Source of the DNA: Roseobacter sp. MH60115
GTDB lineage: Bacteria; Pseudomonadota; Alphaproteobacteria; Rhodobacterales; Rhodobacteraceae
NCBI RefSeq assembly: GCF_015644665.1
Contig: NZ_JADOBQ010000003.1
Coordinates: 476,150-540,149, forward strand
Reading direction: 5' to 3'
Length of the DNA stretch: 64,000 nt
Below, piece by piece: positions 36,761 to 44,975 of this stretch. The translations under genes were made by a program, and so were the position numbers. The notes under the pieces were generated by a model that saw only the letters and a list, made by a program, of their open reading frames with translations, was not told the origin of the DNA and ran no database searches. Within the stretch, counting starts at the first letter, position 1; each line of letters starts with the position of its first letter.

Positions 36761-37344
36761 CAGACACTTACCCCCAGTTCGAACCCACGACCTTCTGCGA
36801 AATCCGTCTCGAGAAGAGCGATCGCGACGGTCTCGACGCCGTCCTTGACCCCCTGATGCTCCAGAAATACGAGCGCGCCATAGTCATCCGCCATCGCCCG
36901 CAGCACCCCGGTAAAAAGATGTCCACAGCCGGGAATGTCGCCTTCGCAGTTCAAGCTGAACTGGTGCGGATTGTGTTCCCGCAGCTCAATCCGGGGCAGG
37001 ACCAGATCAGCCACGGCCAATCGGGCGCGGTCGGGCAAATCATCCAGCGAATGCAGGAAATCCAGAAAATTGACGCCACCAAAGCGCAGCAGCCTGCGCA
37101 GGGCTTCCAGGTTGGGATGCGAGACCAGGTAGGTGCCGATGTCTTCCATCAACTCGTCGTAGGGACGGTCGAGCACATCACAAACGGCTGCCAGGACACG
37201 GGGTGTCAGGCTGTCTTCATAGGTCCACATCGCCTCGAACTCAACGAACCCGAGGTCCGCATTGCGCGCAACGGCAGCCCATTGTGCACTGCCGTAGCTG
37301 TCAACGACAAACCGTTGAATAGCTCTGTTCACAAGCCCATGCAT
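36760..37344 (-). CDS. H-NOX haem nitric oxide/oxygen-binding protein
   Basis: A 194-residue H-NOX domain protein. It starts MHGLVNRAIQRFVVDSYG and has the conserved helix YLVSHPNLEALRRLLRFGGVNFLDFLHSLDDLPDRARLAV; His98 matches the proximal haem ligand. The usual haem-propionate motif YxSxR is not conserved: the aligned stretch reads FSLNC (about 129-133). It presumably senses NO and regulates the coupled diguanylate cyclase. TGAGGCG precedes the ATG. Loss of YxSxR could mean altered haem affinity or a different function. Confidence 0.9.
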   Translation of the reverse strand: MHGLVNRAIQRFVVDSYGSAQWAAVARNADLGFVEFEAMWTYEDSLTPRVLAAVCDVLDRPYDELMEDIGTYLVSHPNLEALRRLLRFGGVNFLDFLHSLDDLPDRARLAVADLVLPRIELREHNPHQFSLNCEGDIPGCGHLFTGVLRAMADDYGALVFLEHQGVKDGVETVAIALLETDFAEGRGFELGVSV

Positions 37345-37443
37345 GGTCGCCTCATTCCAGTATTGCCCCGGATAATGAAGCGTAGCGGTTAATAAAGAGC
37401 CAATATCGCCAATTGTACGGATAATTGCGCCTGAAACAGCGTG

Positions 37444-39006
37444 TTAGAAGTCTGTCGGAGCGCCACCTTCCGCCTTGCGACGGGCGACAAAGTCAGCCAG
37501 TTCTTCGCGGATGGCGTCCTCCATCGGCGGCGCCTCGAAACTGCCGATGATCTCCTTGAACATCAGATGCGCGCGCTCCGGCGTCCAGACGGCACCGGCC
37601 ACCTCCCAACCCTCGTAGTTTTTCCAGTCGCTCAAGAAGGGTTGGTAGAAGGCGGTTGTGTACCGATCTTGCGTATGCTGGATGCCGAAAAAATGGCCTG
37701 CGTTGCCAACGGATTTGATGGCATCCAGCGCAATCTCATCGGGACCTGTCGCGGTGATTGTCGGGTCCATATAGCGTTGAATTTGCTGCAGGATTTCGCA
37801 ATCCATGATGAACTTCTCCGGGCTTGCAATCAACCCGCCCTCAAGCCAGCCCGCTGCGTGGTAGACCATGTTCGTGCCTGACTGCACCGCAGCCCACAGG
37901 CTGTTAGAGGTCTCCCACATCGCCTGCCCATCCGGCACATTGGCCACACAGACGCCGCTTGACCGCATCGGTAGGCCGTAGAACCGGCACAGCTGCCCGG
38001 TCATTTGCGTGGCGCGCATGTATTCCGGCGTGCCAAAGGCCGGCGCGCCCGATTTCATGTCCACATTCGACGTGAAGGTACCGATGGCCACCGGACAGCC
38101 CGGCCTGATGATCTGCGCCAGCACCACCGCGCAGAGCGCCTCGGCCAGGGATTGGGCCACGGCCCCGGCCATTGTGACGGGCGCCATCGCACCGGCCAGA
38201 GTGAAAGGTGTGACCACCAGCCCCTGTCCACGTCGGGCCATGCGCATCCAACCATCCAGCATCGGGATGTCGTGCTTGAGCGGTGAGGTTGAGTTAATAT
38301 TCGTGTACATTCTAGGAGTTGCGTCGAACTCTTCATGTGATAGTTCACCGGCAATACGCACCATTTCCATCACATCTTCGACACGCTCTTTGCCCAGCGA
38401 GTAGGCGTGCATCACCTTATCCGTGAGCGTGAGTTTGTCATAGAGCACGTCCAGATGACGGACCGACGCGTGCAGATCCACAGGCTCCACCGGGTAGCCG
38501 CCCGCGAAATGGATACAGTTGAAGTACTGGGTCAGTTTCAGCAGGTTGCGACACATCTCGCGCGTGCCGGGCACCTTGGTGCCCCGCTCCATGTCCCAGT
38601 AGTTGGGCGGCGACGAGACATTACCAAAGAGCAGATTGCGCCCACCAACGGTGATCCTGCGGTCCAGGTTGCGCGGAGTCAGGGTGAATTCGGATGGCGC
38701 CTTGGCAATCCACTCCATCACGAAATCCCGGCCCATGCGAACGTTTTCGCCGTCGGTGGTGCACCCTGCCTTGCGCAGGATGTCCAGTGCTTCGTGGTTC
38801 AGGAATTCGACGCCGATCTCTTCCAGAATGCGCATGGCGCCATCGTGAATGGCCTCGACACCCTCGGGCGAAAGCGGCTCGGTCGGCGCGTCCGTGTTGA
38901 CGGGCGGATTCCAGGGCATCTGTTCGATCACAGCGGTGCCGCGCCGGGTCGCGGCGCCTGCGCGCCCGCCACCCCGTGTCCTGCGTTTGGTTGCTGTTGT
39001 GGCCAT
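37444..39006 (-). CDS. Trimethylamine methyltransferase (MttB) family protein, non-pyrrolysine type
   Basis: A 520-residue MttB-superfamily protein. A basic, disordered start (ATTATKRRTRGGGRAGAATRRG) precedes the core with LSPEGVEAIHDGAMRILEEIGVEFLN, GNVSSPPNYWDMERG, NINSTSPLKHDIPMLDGWMRMARRGQGLVVTPFTLAGAMAPVT and QSGTNMVYHAAGWLEGGLIASPEKFIMDCEILQQIQRY. The frame contains no in-frame TAG, so it belongs to the non-Pyl branch that demethylates quaternary amines such as glycine betaine or proline betaine and transfers the methyl to a corrinoid protein. GAGGAG precedes the ATG. No corrinoid protein gene is adjacent. It lies 7 kb from the carnitine operon that would yield glycine betaine. Confidence 0.9.
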   Translation of the reverse strand: MATTATKRRTRGGGRAGAATRRGTAVIEQMPWNPPVNTDAPTEPLSPEGVEAIHDGAMRILEEIGVEFLNHEALDILRKAGCTTDGENVRMGRDFVMEWIAKAPSEFTLTPRNLDRRITVGGRNLLFGNVSSPPNYWDMERGTKVPGTREMCRNLLKLTQYFNCIHFAGGYPVEPVDLHASVRHLDVLYDKLTLTDKVMHAYSLGKERVEDVMEMVRIAGELSHEEFDATPRMYTNINSTSPLKHDIPMLDGWMRMARRGQGLVVTPFTLAGAMAPVTMAGAVAQSLAEALCAVVLAQIIRPGCPVAIGTFTSNVDMKSGAPAFGTPEYMRATQMTGQLCRFYGLPMRSSGVCVANVPDGQAMWETSNSLWAAVQSGTNMVYHAAGWLEGGLIASPEKFIMDCEILQQIQRYMDPTITATGPDEIALDAIKSVGNAGHFFGIQHTQDRYTTAFYQPFLSDWKNYEGWEVAGAVWTPERAHLMFKEIIGSFEAPPMEDAIREELADFVARRKAEGGAPTDF

Positions 39007-39115
39007 CCCGTCGCCCTCCTCGCACATCTGCTTTCATAAAGGGCAGAGGTGCTGGCAGGCAGCCGTCTTATTCGCGACGGATTCAGTCGTTTTTATGCGC
39101 GTTCGGCGGCGGCCG

Positions 39116-39814
39116 TCACTTGCCTTGCGCAGCAATCCAGGCCGGGAGCGCGGAGATATCGTCAAAAACCGCATCGGCGTGCGGTGCCAGGACATCGCGG
39201 TCGGCAAGCCCCGTCAGCACGCCGACACAGCGCATACCGGCGGCGCGTCCCGCCTGCAGGTCGTGGGTGCTGTCGCCCACCATGACAATCTGTTCAACCG
39301 GCAGATCGACAGCCTCGGCAAAGGCCAGAAGCTGCCCCGGCGCAGGCTTGCCACCATGACCACTGTCAAAGCCGGCAATAAAATCAAAAAACCCGGTGAC
39401 GCCTGCGCGCGCCAGATGTGTCCGAGCGGGCGCTTCGGCATCGTTGGTTGCCACGCCCAGACGCAGGCCCTTCTGCCGCAAACCGCTGAGGAAGGGGACC
39501 AGCGGCACCGCCTCGACCTGCGGCGCCTGTTCGGCCTCCTCATTCAGGAAATCCAGCAGGCTGGCCACCGAATGACCCGGCATATGGGGCAACAGGGTCT
39601 CGGCAACCTCACCGGGTGTGCCCGCAATGACAACACTGTCGGGCTGAAACCGGCGCTGCGCGTAGTCGAATCCGATGACCTTGCCCAACGCTGCCGCTTT
39701 TTGGGCGTCGGATGTCAGACCCTCCAGAAAGGCAGCGGCCCAAGCCTCCCATGTCGCGGCAAAATCGAACAGCGTACCGTCCTTGTCGAACAACGCGCCA
39801 CGCACCACGCTCAT
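39116..39814 (-). CDS. HAD-superfamily hydrolase (phosphoglycolate phosphatase-like)
   Basis: A 232-residue HAD hydrolase. Motif I is DKDGTLFDF (Asp10, Asp12), motif II the Thr in GVATNDAEA, and motif III/IV the MVGDSTHDLQAGRAAGMRCVGVLTG segment. The helical cap after motif I matches the phosphoglycolate phosphatase/Gph group. Substrate unknown. The start overlaps the DUF3572 stop by ATGA and the pair is co-oriented with the MttB gene 109 bp downstream. Confidence 0.92.
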   Translation of the reverse strand: MSVVRGALFDKDGTLFDFAATWEAWAAAFLEGLTSDAQKAAALGKVIGFDYAQRRFQPDSVVIAGTPGEVAETLLPHMPGHSVASLLDFLNEEAEQAPQVEAVPLVPFLSGLRQKGLRLGVATNDAEAPARTHLARAGVTGFFDFIAGFDSGHGGKPAPGQLLAFAEAVDLPVEQIVMVGDSTHDLQAGRAAGMRCVGVLTGLADRDVLAPHADAVFDDISALPAWIAAQGK

Positions 39815-40092
39815 GTCCAGTTGACCTCTTCACCACCTGGAAGCGCCTGACGGGCGCGCATGACGCTCTCATAACCCACCCCGAGCGTATCACAGGCCTG
39901 CACCACCCATGTGTCGTCCATCATCACGAAATCCATGACCGATCCCAGAAATACCGGGTCCGTGGCCCCTGCCCGCAGATCGGATTCCGCAGCCCCCGTC
40001 GCGCCCAGAAACACCGGCAGAAGCTCTTCATTCCCCGCCAGCCAGCCCAACAGCCTGATGCCGAAGACTTCGGCGGATTCCCGCGTGTACAT
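39811..40092 (-). CDS. DUF3572 family protein
   Basis: A 93-residue alphaproteobacterial protein. It has the DUF3572 features AEVFGIRLLGWLAGNEELLPVFLGATG and FLGSVMDFVMMDDTWVVQAC. Function unknown. It is divergent from the PleD-like gene (102-bp spacer) and coupled to the HAD gene; the DUF3572-pleD arrangement recurs in related genomes by general knowledge. Confidence 0.86.
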   Translation of the reverse strand: MYTRESAEVFGIRLLGWLAGNEELLPVFLGATGAAESDLRAGATDPVFLGSVMDFVMMDDTWVVQACDTLGVGYESVMRARQALPGGEEVNWT

Positions 40093-40194
40093 GATGGCCC
40101 GCCTGCAGATTGCCCCCAATTCGAAACCCTTTGTTAACCAAATTGAGCGCAATGTCGATCATCGGAAAATAACCCTCGAAAGGACGCAGAGCGC

Positions 40195-41598
40195 GTGCAG
40201 GGCAAAATTCTCATCGTGGATGCGATCTCGACAAATCGCATCGTTTTAAAGGTCAAACTCGCCTCCGCTTTCTACGAGGTGATGCAGGCCGCAACCGCCG
40301 ATGAGGCCTGTGTCGCGGCGCTGCGGCACGACCCCGACCTGATCATTTCCGCGATGGCCCTGCCCGATTGCGACGCGGCAGAGCTCTGCAACAGGTTGAA
40401 GCGCAGCCCCCAGACCCGTGCGATCCCGATGATGGTGGTCGGATGCCGCCCGGATGCAGACACGCGGCTCAAAGCGCTTGAAGCAGGCGTGCAGGACGTG
40501 ATGCTGAAACCCATCGACGACACGCTGCTGCTGGCGCGTGTGCGCAGCCTGATCCGTGCCCATAACTCGGCGGCGGAATGGCAGATGCGCGATGACACCT
40601 CGCGTGCCTTGGGCTTTGCGGAGGAATCGATGGAATTCGGGCCTCCGGGCCGGGCCGTGCTTGTGGGTTCGGACGCCGCGGCGGCGCACAACTGGATGAC
40701 CGTGCTCCGCCCGCATCTGCGCACCAGTCTGGATTTCAGCACGCCCGAGACCGCCCTGCGGGATCTCTCGCCGGGCAAGGTGCCGGATGTCTTTATCCTG
40801 ACCCTGGCCGAGGACGACAATAACACCAGCGATGTCTTGCGCCTGTTGGCTGCAATCCGCGCCACAGCAATCACAAGACATTCCGGGATTCTGGTGCTGC
40901 AATCGCGGCCTGACCCCGGCCTGGGCGCCTATGCGCTCGATCTCGGGGCTGACGATTTGATGACCGACGGCTTCGACGTGGCCGAGCTGACCCTGCGGGT
41001 CAAGGCGATGCTGCGCCGCAAGCGGATTGCCGACCAGTTGCGGGCCACCGTGCGCACCGGCCTGCAGGCGGCTGTGTCCGACCCGCTGACCGGCCTGCAC
41101 AATCGCCGCTACGCCATGCCGCATCTGGCGCGCGTGGCGGAGCACTCTGCTGCAACGGGGCGCAGTTTTGCCGTGATGGTGGCTGATCTGGATCACTTCA
41201 AACGGATCAACGACCTTTACGGCCATGCTTCGGGCGATGCGGTGCTGGTGGAAACGGCACGGCGGCTGCGCGATAATCTGCGCGGTGTGGATCTGATCGC
41301 CCGGATCGGCGGTGAAGAATTCCTGATCGTGATGCCCGCGACCCCGCTGTCAGAGGCACGCGCCGCGGCCAGTCGACTGTGTCGCAAGATCGGCGGGCGC
41401 GGGTTCACCGTGCCCGGCGCGGACGAGCCCATCAAGGTCACCGTCTCTATCGGCGTCACCATCGGCGGCATGCGGGCCAAACACGAACGCAAACAGCAGC
41501 AGGACGCCAACATGCTGCTCGACGCAGCGGACAAGGCGCTCTATGCGGCAAAGTTGCAGGGCCGCAATCAGGTCAACCTCAACCGGCCCGCAGCCTAA
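40195..41598 (+). CDS. pleD: PleD-like diguanylate cyclase (REC-REC-GGDEF) lacking the phospho-Asp
   Basis: A 467-residue protein with a GTG start (VQGKILIVDA). REC1 spans about 1-118, REC2 about 155-280 and GGDEF about 290-465. In REC1 the phosphoacceptor Asp53 of Caulobacter PleD is Ala53 (DLIISAMALPD) and the acidic pair is only Asp9; Lys105 (MLKPIDD) is kept. REC2 is degenerate as in PleD. The cyclase site is GGEEF with the I-site RGVD just before it. It should make c-di-GMP but probably not in response to phosphorylation. It may be active constitutively or through another partner. Confidence 0.93.
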   Translation: MQGKILIVDAISTNRIVLKVKLASAFYEVMQAATADEACVAALRHDPDLIISAMALPDCDAAELCNRLKRSPQTRAIPMMVVGCRPDADTRLKALEAGVQDVMLKPIDDTLLLARVRSLIRAHNSAAEWQMRDDTSRALGFAEESMEFGPPGRAVLVGSDAAAAHNWMTVLRPHLRTSLDFSTPETALRDLSPGKVPDVFILTLAEDDNNTSDVLRLLAAIRATAITRHSGILVLQSRPDPGLGAYALDLGADDLMTDGFDVAELTLRVKAMLRRKRIADQLRATVRTGLQAAVSDPLTGLHNRRYAMPHLARVAEHSAATGRSFAVMVADLDHFKRINDLYGHASGDAVLVETARRLRDNLRGVDLIARIGGEEFLIVMPATPLSEARAAASRLCRKIGGRGFTVPGADEPIKVTVSIGVTIGGMRAKHERKQQQDANMLLDAADKALYAAKLQGRNQVNLNRPAA

Positions 41599-41622
41599 GC
41601 AATTTCAATATCTTACATCGCG

Positions 41623-42126
41623 CTATTGATGCAATTTCCGCGACTTCGGGCCGCGACGCAGAACCTCTTCGATCTCTTCGGCATAGGCCGCGCGCTCTGC
41701 ATCGCTCATATTCGCGACAACTTCCAGCCACGCGTCTTGCGCCACCTGCTGCACCCTGATCGTGGTCTGTGCCTGACGGGTCACAACATCGGACAAGGCC
41801 TGCGCATCAAAGGGAGAAGCGCGCAGCGCCGTCAGCGCTTCGAGATAGAGCGCGCGCCGCGCTGCACGGTCGGGCAGATCGCCCTTCTTGCCCGCACGAA
41901 CCGCCTGGATCACGGATCGGCGTTCCTCCCGTGGCAAGGCAATCATGTAAGGCAATCCATACGCCCCGAACCCGGCAGAACGCGGCCCACCCCGCTTTTC
42001 ATCACCGTGCCGCAACGCCGTGCCGGCGATCAGCCCCACAACAGCAAGGTTCAGCGCCAGGGACAGCCCAAGGATCACCTTGATCCGGCGCGATATCCGC
42101 GGTCTTTTCGGGGGGGTGTCCTGCAT
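41623..42126 (-). CDS. Periplasmic heavy-metal-sensor-like membrane protein
   Basis: A 167-residue protein with one N-terminal membrane helix (about 18-38: VILGLSLALNLAVVGLIAGTAL) and a periplasmic helical domain rich in Arg/Glu that resembles the Metal_resist/CpxP-like fold. It lies three bases after the preceding anti-sigma-like gene in the sigma-factor operon, so it probably senses envelope or metal stress and feeds into that sigma factor. No metal-binding residues stand out. Confidence 0.75.
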   Translation of the reverse strand: MQDTPPKRPRISRRIKVILGLSLALNLAVVGLIAGTALRHGDEKRGGPRSAGFGAYGLPYMIALPREERRSVIQAVRAGKKGDLPDRAARRALYLEALTALRASPFDAQALSDVVTRQAQTTIRVQQVAQDAWLEVVANMSDAERAAYAEEIEEVLRRGPKSRKLHQ

Positions 42127-42129
42127 GGC

Positions 42130-42507
42130 TCAGTCTCCGTCCAAATCCCAGCCGAAGCTGGTCAGTTCCGCGGTCGTGCTCATGACCTCTGCACTCTCGT
42201 ACCCCAGAATCAACGCACCTGCATCGGGCAAGGTCTCGGGCGGGCTCCACCCGATCCACACGCCTGCCGCCGCAGCCGCCGCCAGTCCGCCCATACCCTG
42301 CCAGCCCCCGAGAAGATCAGCAATCCATGCGCGGAGCCCCAGGCGCACCGCATGGTGTCGACCGTGAGTTGGTTGCAAGACATCCGCATCCGCCAGCACC
42401 CGCGCCATCAGCGCCTGTGGTACCTCCGGCGGATGCGCCCGGACGGTGTCAAACAAGGCGTCCAGCGCCTCCAGTTCCGCGTCATTATCCTGCTTTTTCA
42501 TCTTCAT
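42130..42507 (-). CDS. Anti-sigma-factor-like membrane protein
   Basis: A 125-residue protein with a cytosolic N-terminus (DAELEALDALFDTVRAHPPEVPQALMARVLADAD) and a membrane helix near residues 75-95 (GGLAAAAAAGVWIGW). It overlaps the end of the ECF sigma gene by 23 bp and precedes the periplasmic sensor. Position and topology suggest an anti-sigma factor. The canonical zinc HxxxCxxC motif is not present. Start uncertain; a GTG 15 bases upstream is possible. Confidence 0.7.
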   Translation of the reverse strand: MKMKKQDNDAELEALDALFDTVRAHPPEVPQALMARVLADADVLQPTHGRHHAVRLGLRAWIADLLGGWQGMGGLAAAAAAGVWIGWSPPETLPDAGALILGYESAEVMSTTAELTSFGWDLDGD

Positions 42508-43087
42508 ATCCCAATTCTGCACGCCGTCCGGCCAGGAGGTCGATCAGCGCGCGTTTGCCCCGCGCGGTCAGGCTTTCCACAGCACGGGGGCCGATCTCCA
42601 TCACCTGCGCAATCTCGGGGTTCGACATTCCCTCGATATGACGCAGCACCACCGCCTGCCGTTGCCGTGCCGGCAACTGGTCCAGCGCATCCTGAAGCGC
42701 ATCGTGGCGCGCCCTATTCTGTATCTGCTCCACCGCGCCGGGGCTCGGATCCTCCGGTTCGGCAATCTCGTCGAGGCCAACACCGCGCCGCTTGCGCAAC
42801 CGGTCTGTGCAGAGGTTGGCCGTCACACGGTAGAGCCAGGTCGTCACCTGCGCCTCGCCCTGCCGCCAGTCCGGAGCCATCCGCCACAACCGCACCATCG
42901 CCTCCTGTGCCACGTCCTCCGCCTCGGCCCCATCGCCAAGCAGACGAAGCGCATGCCCAAAGACACGCGGCAAAAGCCGCGCCGTCAACGTGCGGGCCGC
43001 CGTGGGATCGCCGTTGGCATAGAGCACCAAAAGCGCATCATCCGTCGCAGAAACTGGGTCGTCCGGCGGCATATCCATTCCGAGCAT
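42485..43087 (-). CDS. RNA polymerase ECF sigma factor
   Basis: A 200-residue sigma-70 factor with regions 2 (ARTLTARLLPRVFGHALRLLGDGAEAEDVAQEAMVRLWRMAPDW) and 4 (LDQLPARQRQAVVLRHIEGMSNPEIAQVMEIGPRAVESLTARGKRALIDLLAG). No region 3 or 1.1 is present, as in ECF sigmas. It heads the operon with an anti-sigma-like and a periplasmic sensor gene and follows an EF-hand gene 60 bp upstream. Its start is uncertain; 43087 is the best ATG. Confidence 0.93.
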   Translation of the reverse strand: MLGMDMPPDDPVSATDDALLVLYANGDPTAARTLTARLLPRVFGHALRLLGDGAEAEDVAQEAMVRLWRMAPDWRQGEAQVTTWLYRVTANLCTDRLRKRRGVGLDEIAEPEDPSPGAVEQIQNRARHDALQDALDQLPARQRQAVVLRHIEGMSNPEIAQVMEIGPRAVESLTARGKRALIDLLAGRRAELGYEDEKAG

Positions 43088-43149
43088 CGATAAGTGGCTG
43101 CGGACGTGCAATCAAGTCACGCCGCAGCCCATTGTCTTGATCTGAGACG

Positions 43150-43605
43150 TTACTCGGCGGGCGCACGCCCCTTGCGGTGCCCTTTCATATTGGCCCGCGC
43201 CGCATCGAATTCAGCCTCTGAAATGGTGCCGTTACCATCCGTATCGACCCGGTCGAACCGGCGCTCTGCACGGTCCGGCTTTTGCATCTCTTCAGCGGAA
43301 AGCTTGCCGTCCGCATTCGCATCCAGCCGTTCGATCATTCGGCTGGCAAAGGCACGGGCACGTTCCGCCCCCGCCGCTTCAAGCTCTTCCTGGGTCAGGA
43401 AACCATCGCCGTCGGTGTCGGCGCTTGCCATGCGGGCAGCACCGCGCGCCTGCATCTCTTCCTTGGTGATCTGACCATCGCTGTTGCTATCCAGCGTCTC
43501 AAAATCGATCGGTGCGCCATGGTGCCCGCCACGGGCATGGACAGCCCCACCTGCAACAGCGATGGCAGTGGCGGCGATCAGGCCGATAAACACGGTATTT
43601 TTCAT
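43150..43605 (-). CDS. EF-hand calcium-binding protein
   Basis: A 151-residue exported protein with a signal peptide (KNTVFIGLIAATAIAVAGGAVHA). Four EF-hand loops are visible: DSNSDGQITKEE, DTDGDGFLTQEE, DANADGKLSAEE and DTDGNGTISEAE, each with the D-x-D/N-x-D/N-G pattern. GGAG precedes the ATG. It lies upstream of the ECF sigma gene on the same strand and may belong to its regulon. Confidence 0.92.
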   Translation of the reverse strand: MKNTVFIGLIAATAIAVAGGAVHARGGHHGAPIDFETLDSNSDGQITKEEMQARGAARMASADTDGDGFLTQEELEAAGAERARAFASRMIERLDANADGKLSAEEMQKPDRAERRFDRVDTDGNGTISEAEFDAARANMKGHRKGRAPAE

Positions 43606-43800
43606 CTCGATACTCCAAAAGGTTATGTCCGTTTGCGACCCTCTTTGCGGGGTTGGACAGTCTTTTTACGGAGGCATGCACCATTCCCGTCGCAAATTTT
43701 TTCGGCAGGTCTTCGCGACATCCCGCCGCAGCGACAACGCCATGTCTTTTATTTGTCGCGTTAAAGGCGCATTAGGAAGGAATGTGAAAGGATCCGGTCC

Positions 43801-44226
43801 ATGTCAGATATCTCGCAAGCGCCCTCCAGCCTGTCCGCAAGCAGTGCCGAGGCGCATCAGGAAGAGCGCGACACCAAGCGTGCCATGCTGCGGGGATGGA
43901 GCCGTAAATGCCCGAATTGCGGCAGCGGTCCCTTGCTGAAATCCTATCTCAAGGTCAACGACAGCTGTTCGGTGTGCCGCGAGGAGTTGCACCATCACCG
44001 CGCCGACGACGGGCCCGCATATTTGACGATCCTCTTTGTCGGCCACCTGATGGCGCCGTTGCTGCATCTGGTCTTTGTGAAATGGCGGCCGGAACCAATG
44101 ACGCTTTTTACCATTTTTGCGGTTGGCTGCGTTGGCCTGTCGCTCTACCTTTTGCCGCGACTGAAGGGGGCCATTGTCGGCTACCAATGGGCGCGCGGCA
44201 TGGGTGGGTTTGGCAAATCGCTCTAG
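43801..44226 (+). CDS. DUF983 family protein
   Basis: A 141-residue protein. A four-cysteine zinc-ribbon-like segment (CPNCGSGPLLKSYLKVNDSCSVCREEL) precedes two membrane helices (about 78-98 and 103-120). This is the DUF983 pattern, common near cytochrome oxidase genes in alphaproteobacteria; here there is no such neighbour. Function unknown. It is 40 bp upstream of the NUDIX gene. Confidence 0.87.
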   Translation: MSDISQAPSSLSASSAEAHQEERDTKRAMLRGWSRKCPNCGSGPLLKSYLKVNDSCSVCREELHHHRADDGPAYLTILFVGHLMAPLLHLVFVKWRPEPMTLFTIFAVGCVGLSLYLLPRLKGAIVGYQWARGMGGFGKSL

Positions 44227-44265
44227 CTGCACGCGTTGAACCTCCGGACGCCAGGGGAGCAGCGC

Positions 44266-44973
44266 ATGCCAGAGACACGCACACAGGATAAATCAGCTAT
44301 ACGACATGCTGCGACGGTCATCGTGCTGCGGGATCGTGAAACGCATCCGAAAATCCTAATGGGCCAGCGGGGCGCGCGGGCCGCCTTTATGCCGAACAAA
44401 TTCGTCTTTCCCGGCGGTGCGGTGGATGCGGGTGACGCAAAGGTCCCGCTGGCGGGCGCACTGCCTGCACTCTGCGCCACCCGTTTGGCCGAAGATGCCC
44501 GCGCCGCGACCCCGCACGCCTTGGCAGTCGCCGCGATTCGTGAACTCTGGGAAGAAACAGGCCTTGTGCTGGGCGCACCCGGCGCCTGGCCCGACAAGGT
44601 CCCCAATGACTGGCAAGGTTTTGCGGCGAGAGGGTATCTCCCCTCGGCGGCGGGGTTGCAATTCGTTTTTCGTGCGCTCACTCCGCCGGGACGACCCCGC
44701 CGCTTTGACGCGCGTTTCTTTCTCGTGGATGCCGAAGACATTGCGAACGATCCCGATGATTTTTCCGCCGCCAGCGACGAGCTCTCACATCTGCAATGGG
44801 TCAGCCTGCGCGATGCACGCTCCTTCGACATGCCGTTCATCACCGAAGTCGTTCTCTCCGAGATCCAGGCCCGTGCGGCGGACAAAGCCCCGCCCGCCAG
44901 CATCCCCTTTTTCAAGAACAATGACGAAGAAAGCCTGTTTCTGCGGCTGCGGGGCGTGCCGATGTCCGGTTGA
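44266..44973 (+). CDS. NUDIX hydrolase
   Basis: A 235-residue NUDIX protein. The NUDIX-box tail RELWEETGLVL is clear near residues 98-108; the preceding FPGGAVDAGD glycine portion is separated from it by an extra segment of about 35 residues, as in the acyl-CoA-diphosphatase-like branch. It hydrolyses nucleoside-diphosphate-X type compounds. AGGGGAGCAGCGC precedes the ATG. It converges on the DMT transporter gene. Confidence 0.9.
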   Translation: MPETRTQDKSAIRHAATVIVLRDRETHPKILMGQRGARAAFMPNKFVFPGGAVDAGDAKVPLAGALPALCATRLAEDARAATPHALAVAAIRELWEETGLVLGAPGAWPDKVPNDWQGFAARGYLPSAAGLQFVFRALTPPGRPRRFDARFFLVDAEDIANDPDDFSAASDELSHLQWVSLRDARSFDMPFITEVVLSEIQARAADKAPPASIPFFKNNDEESLFLRLRGVPMSG

Positions 44974-44975
44974 CG

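Noticed and set aside
37444..39006. Pyrrolysine-containing MttB
   Set aside because: The reading frame runs through the family core without an in-frame TAG, so this is the non-pyrrolysine type.
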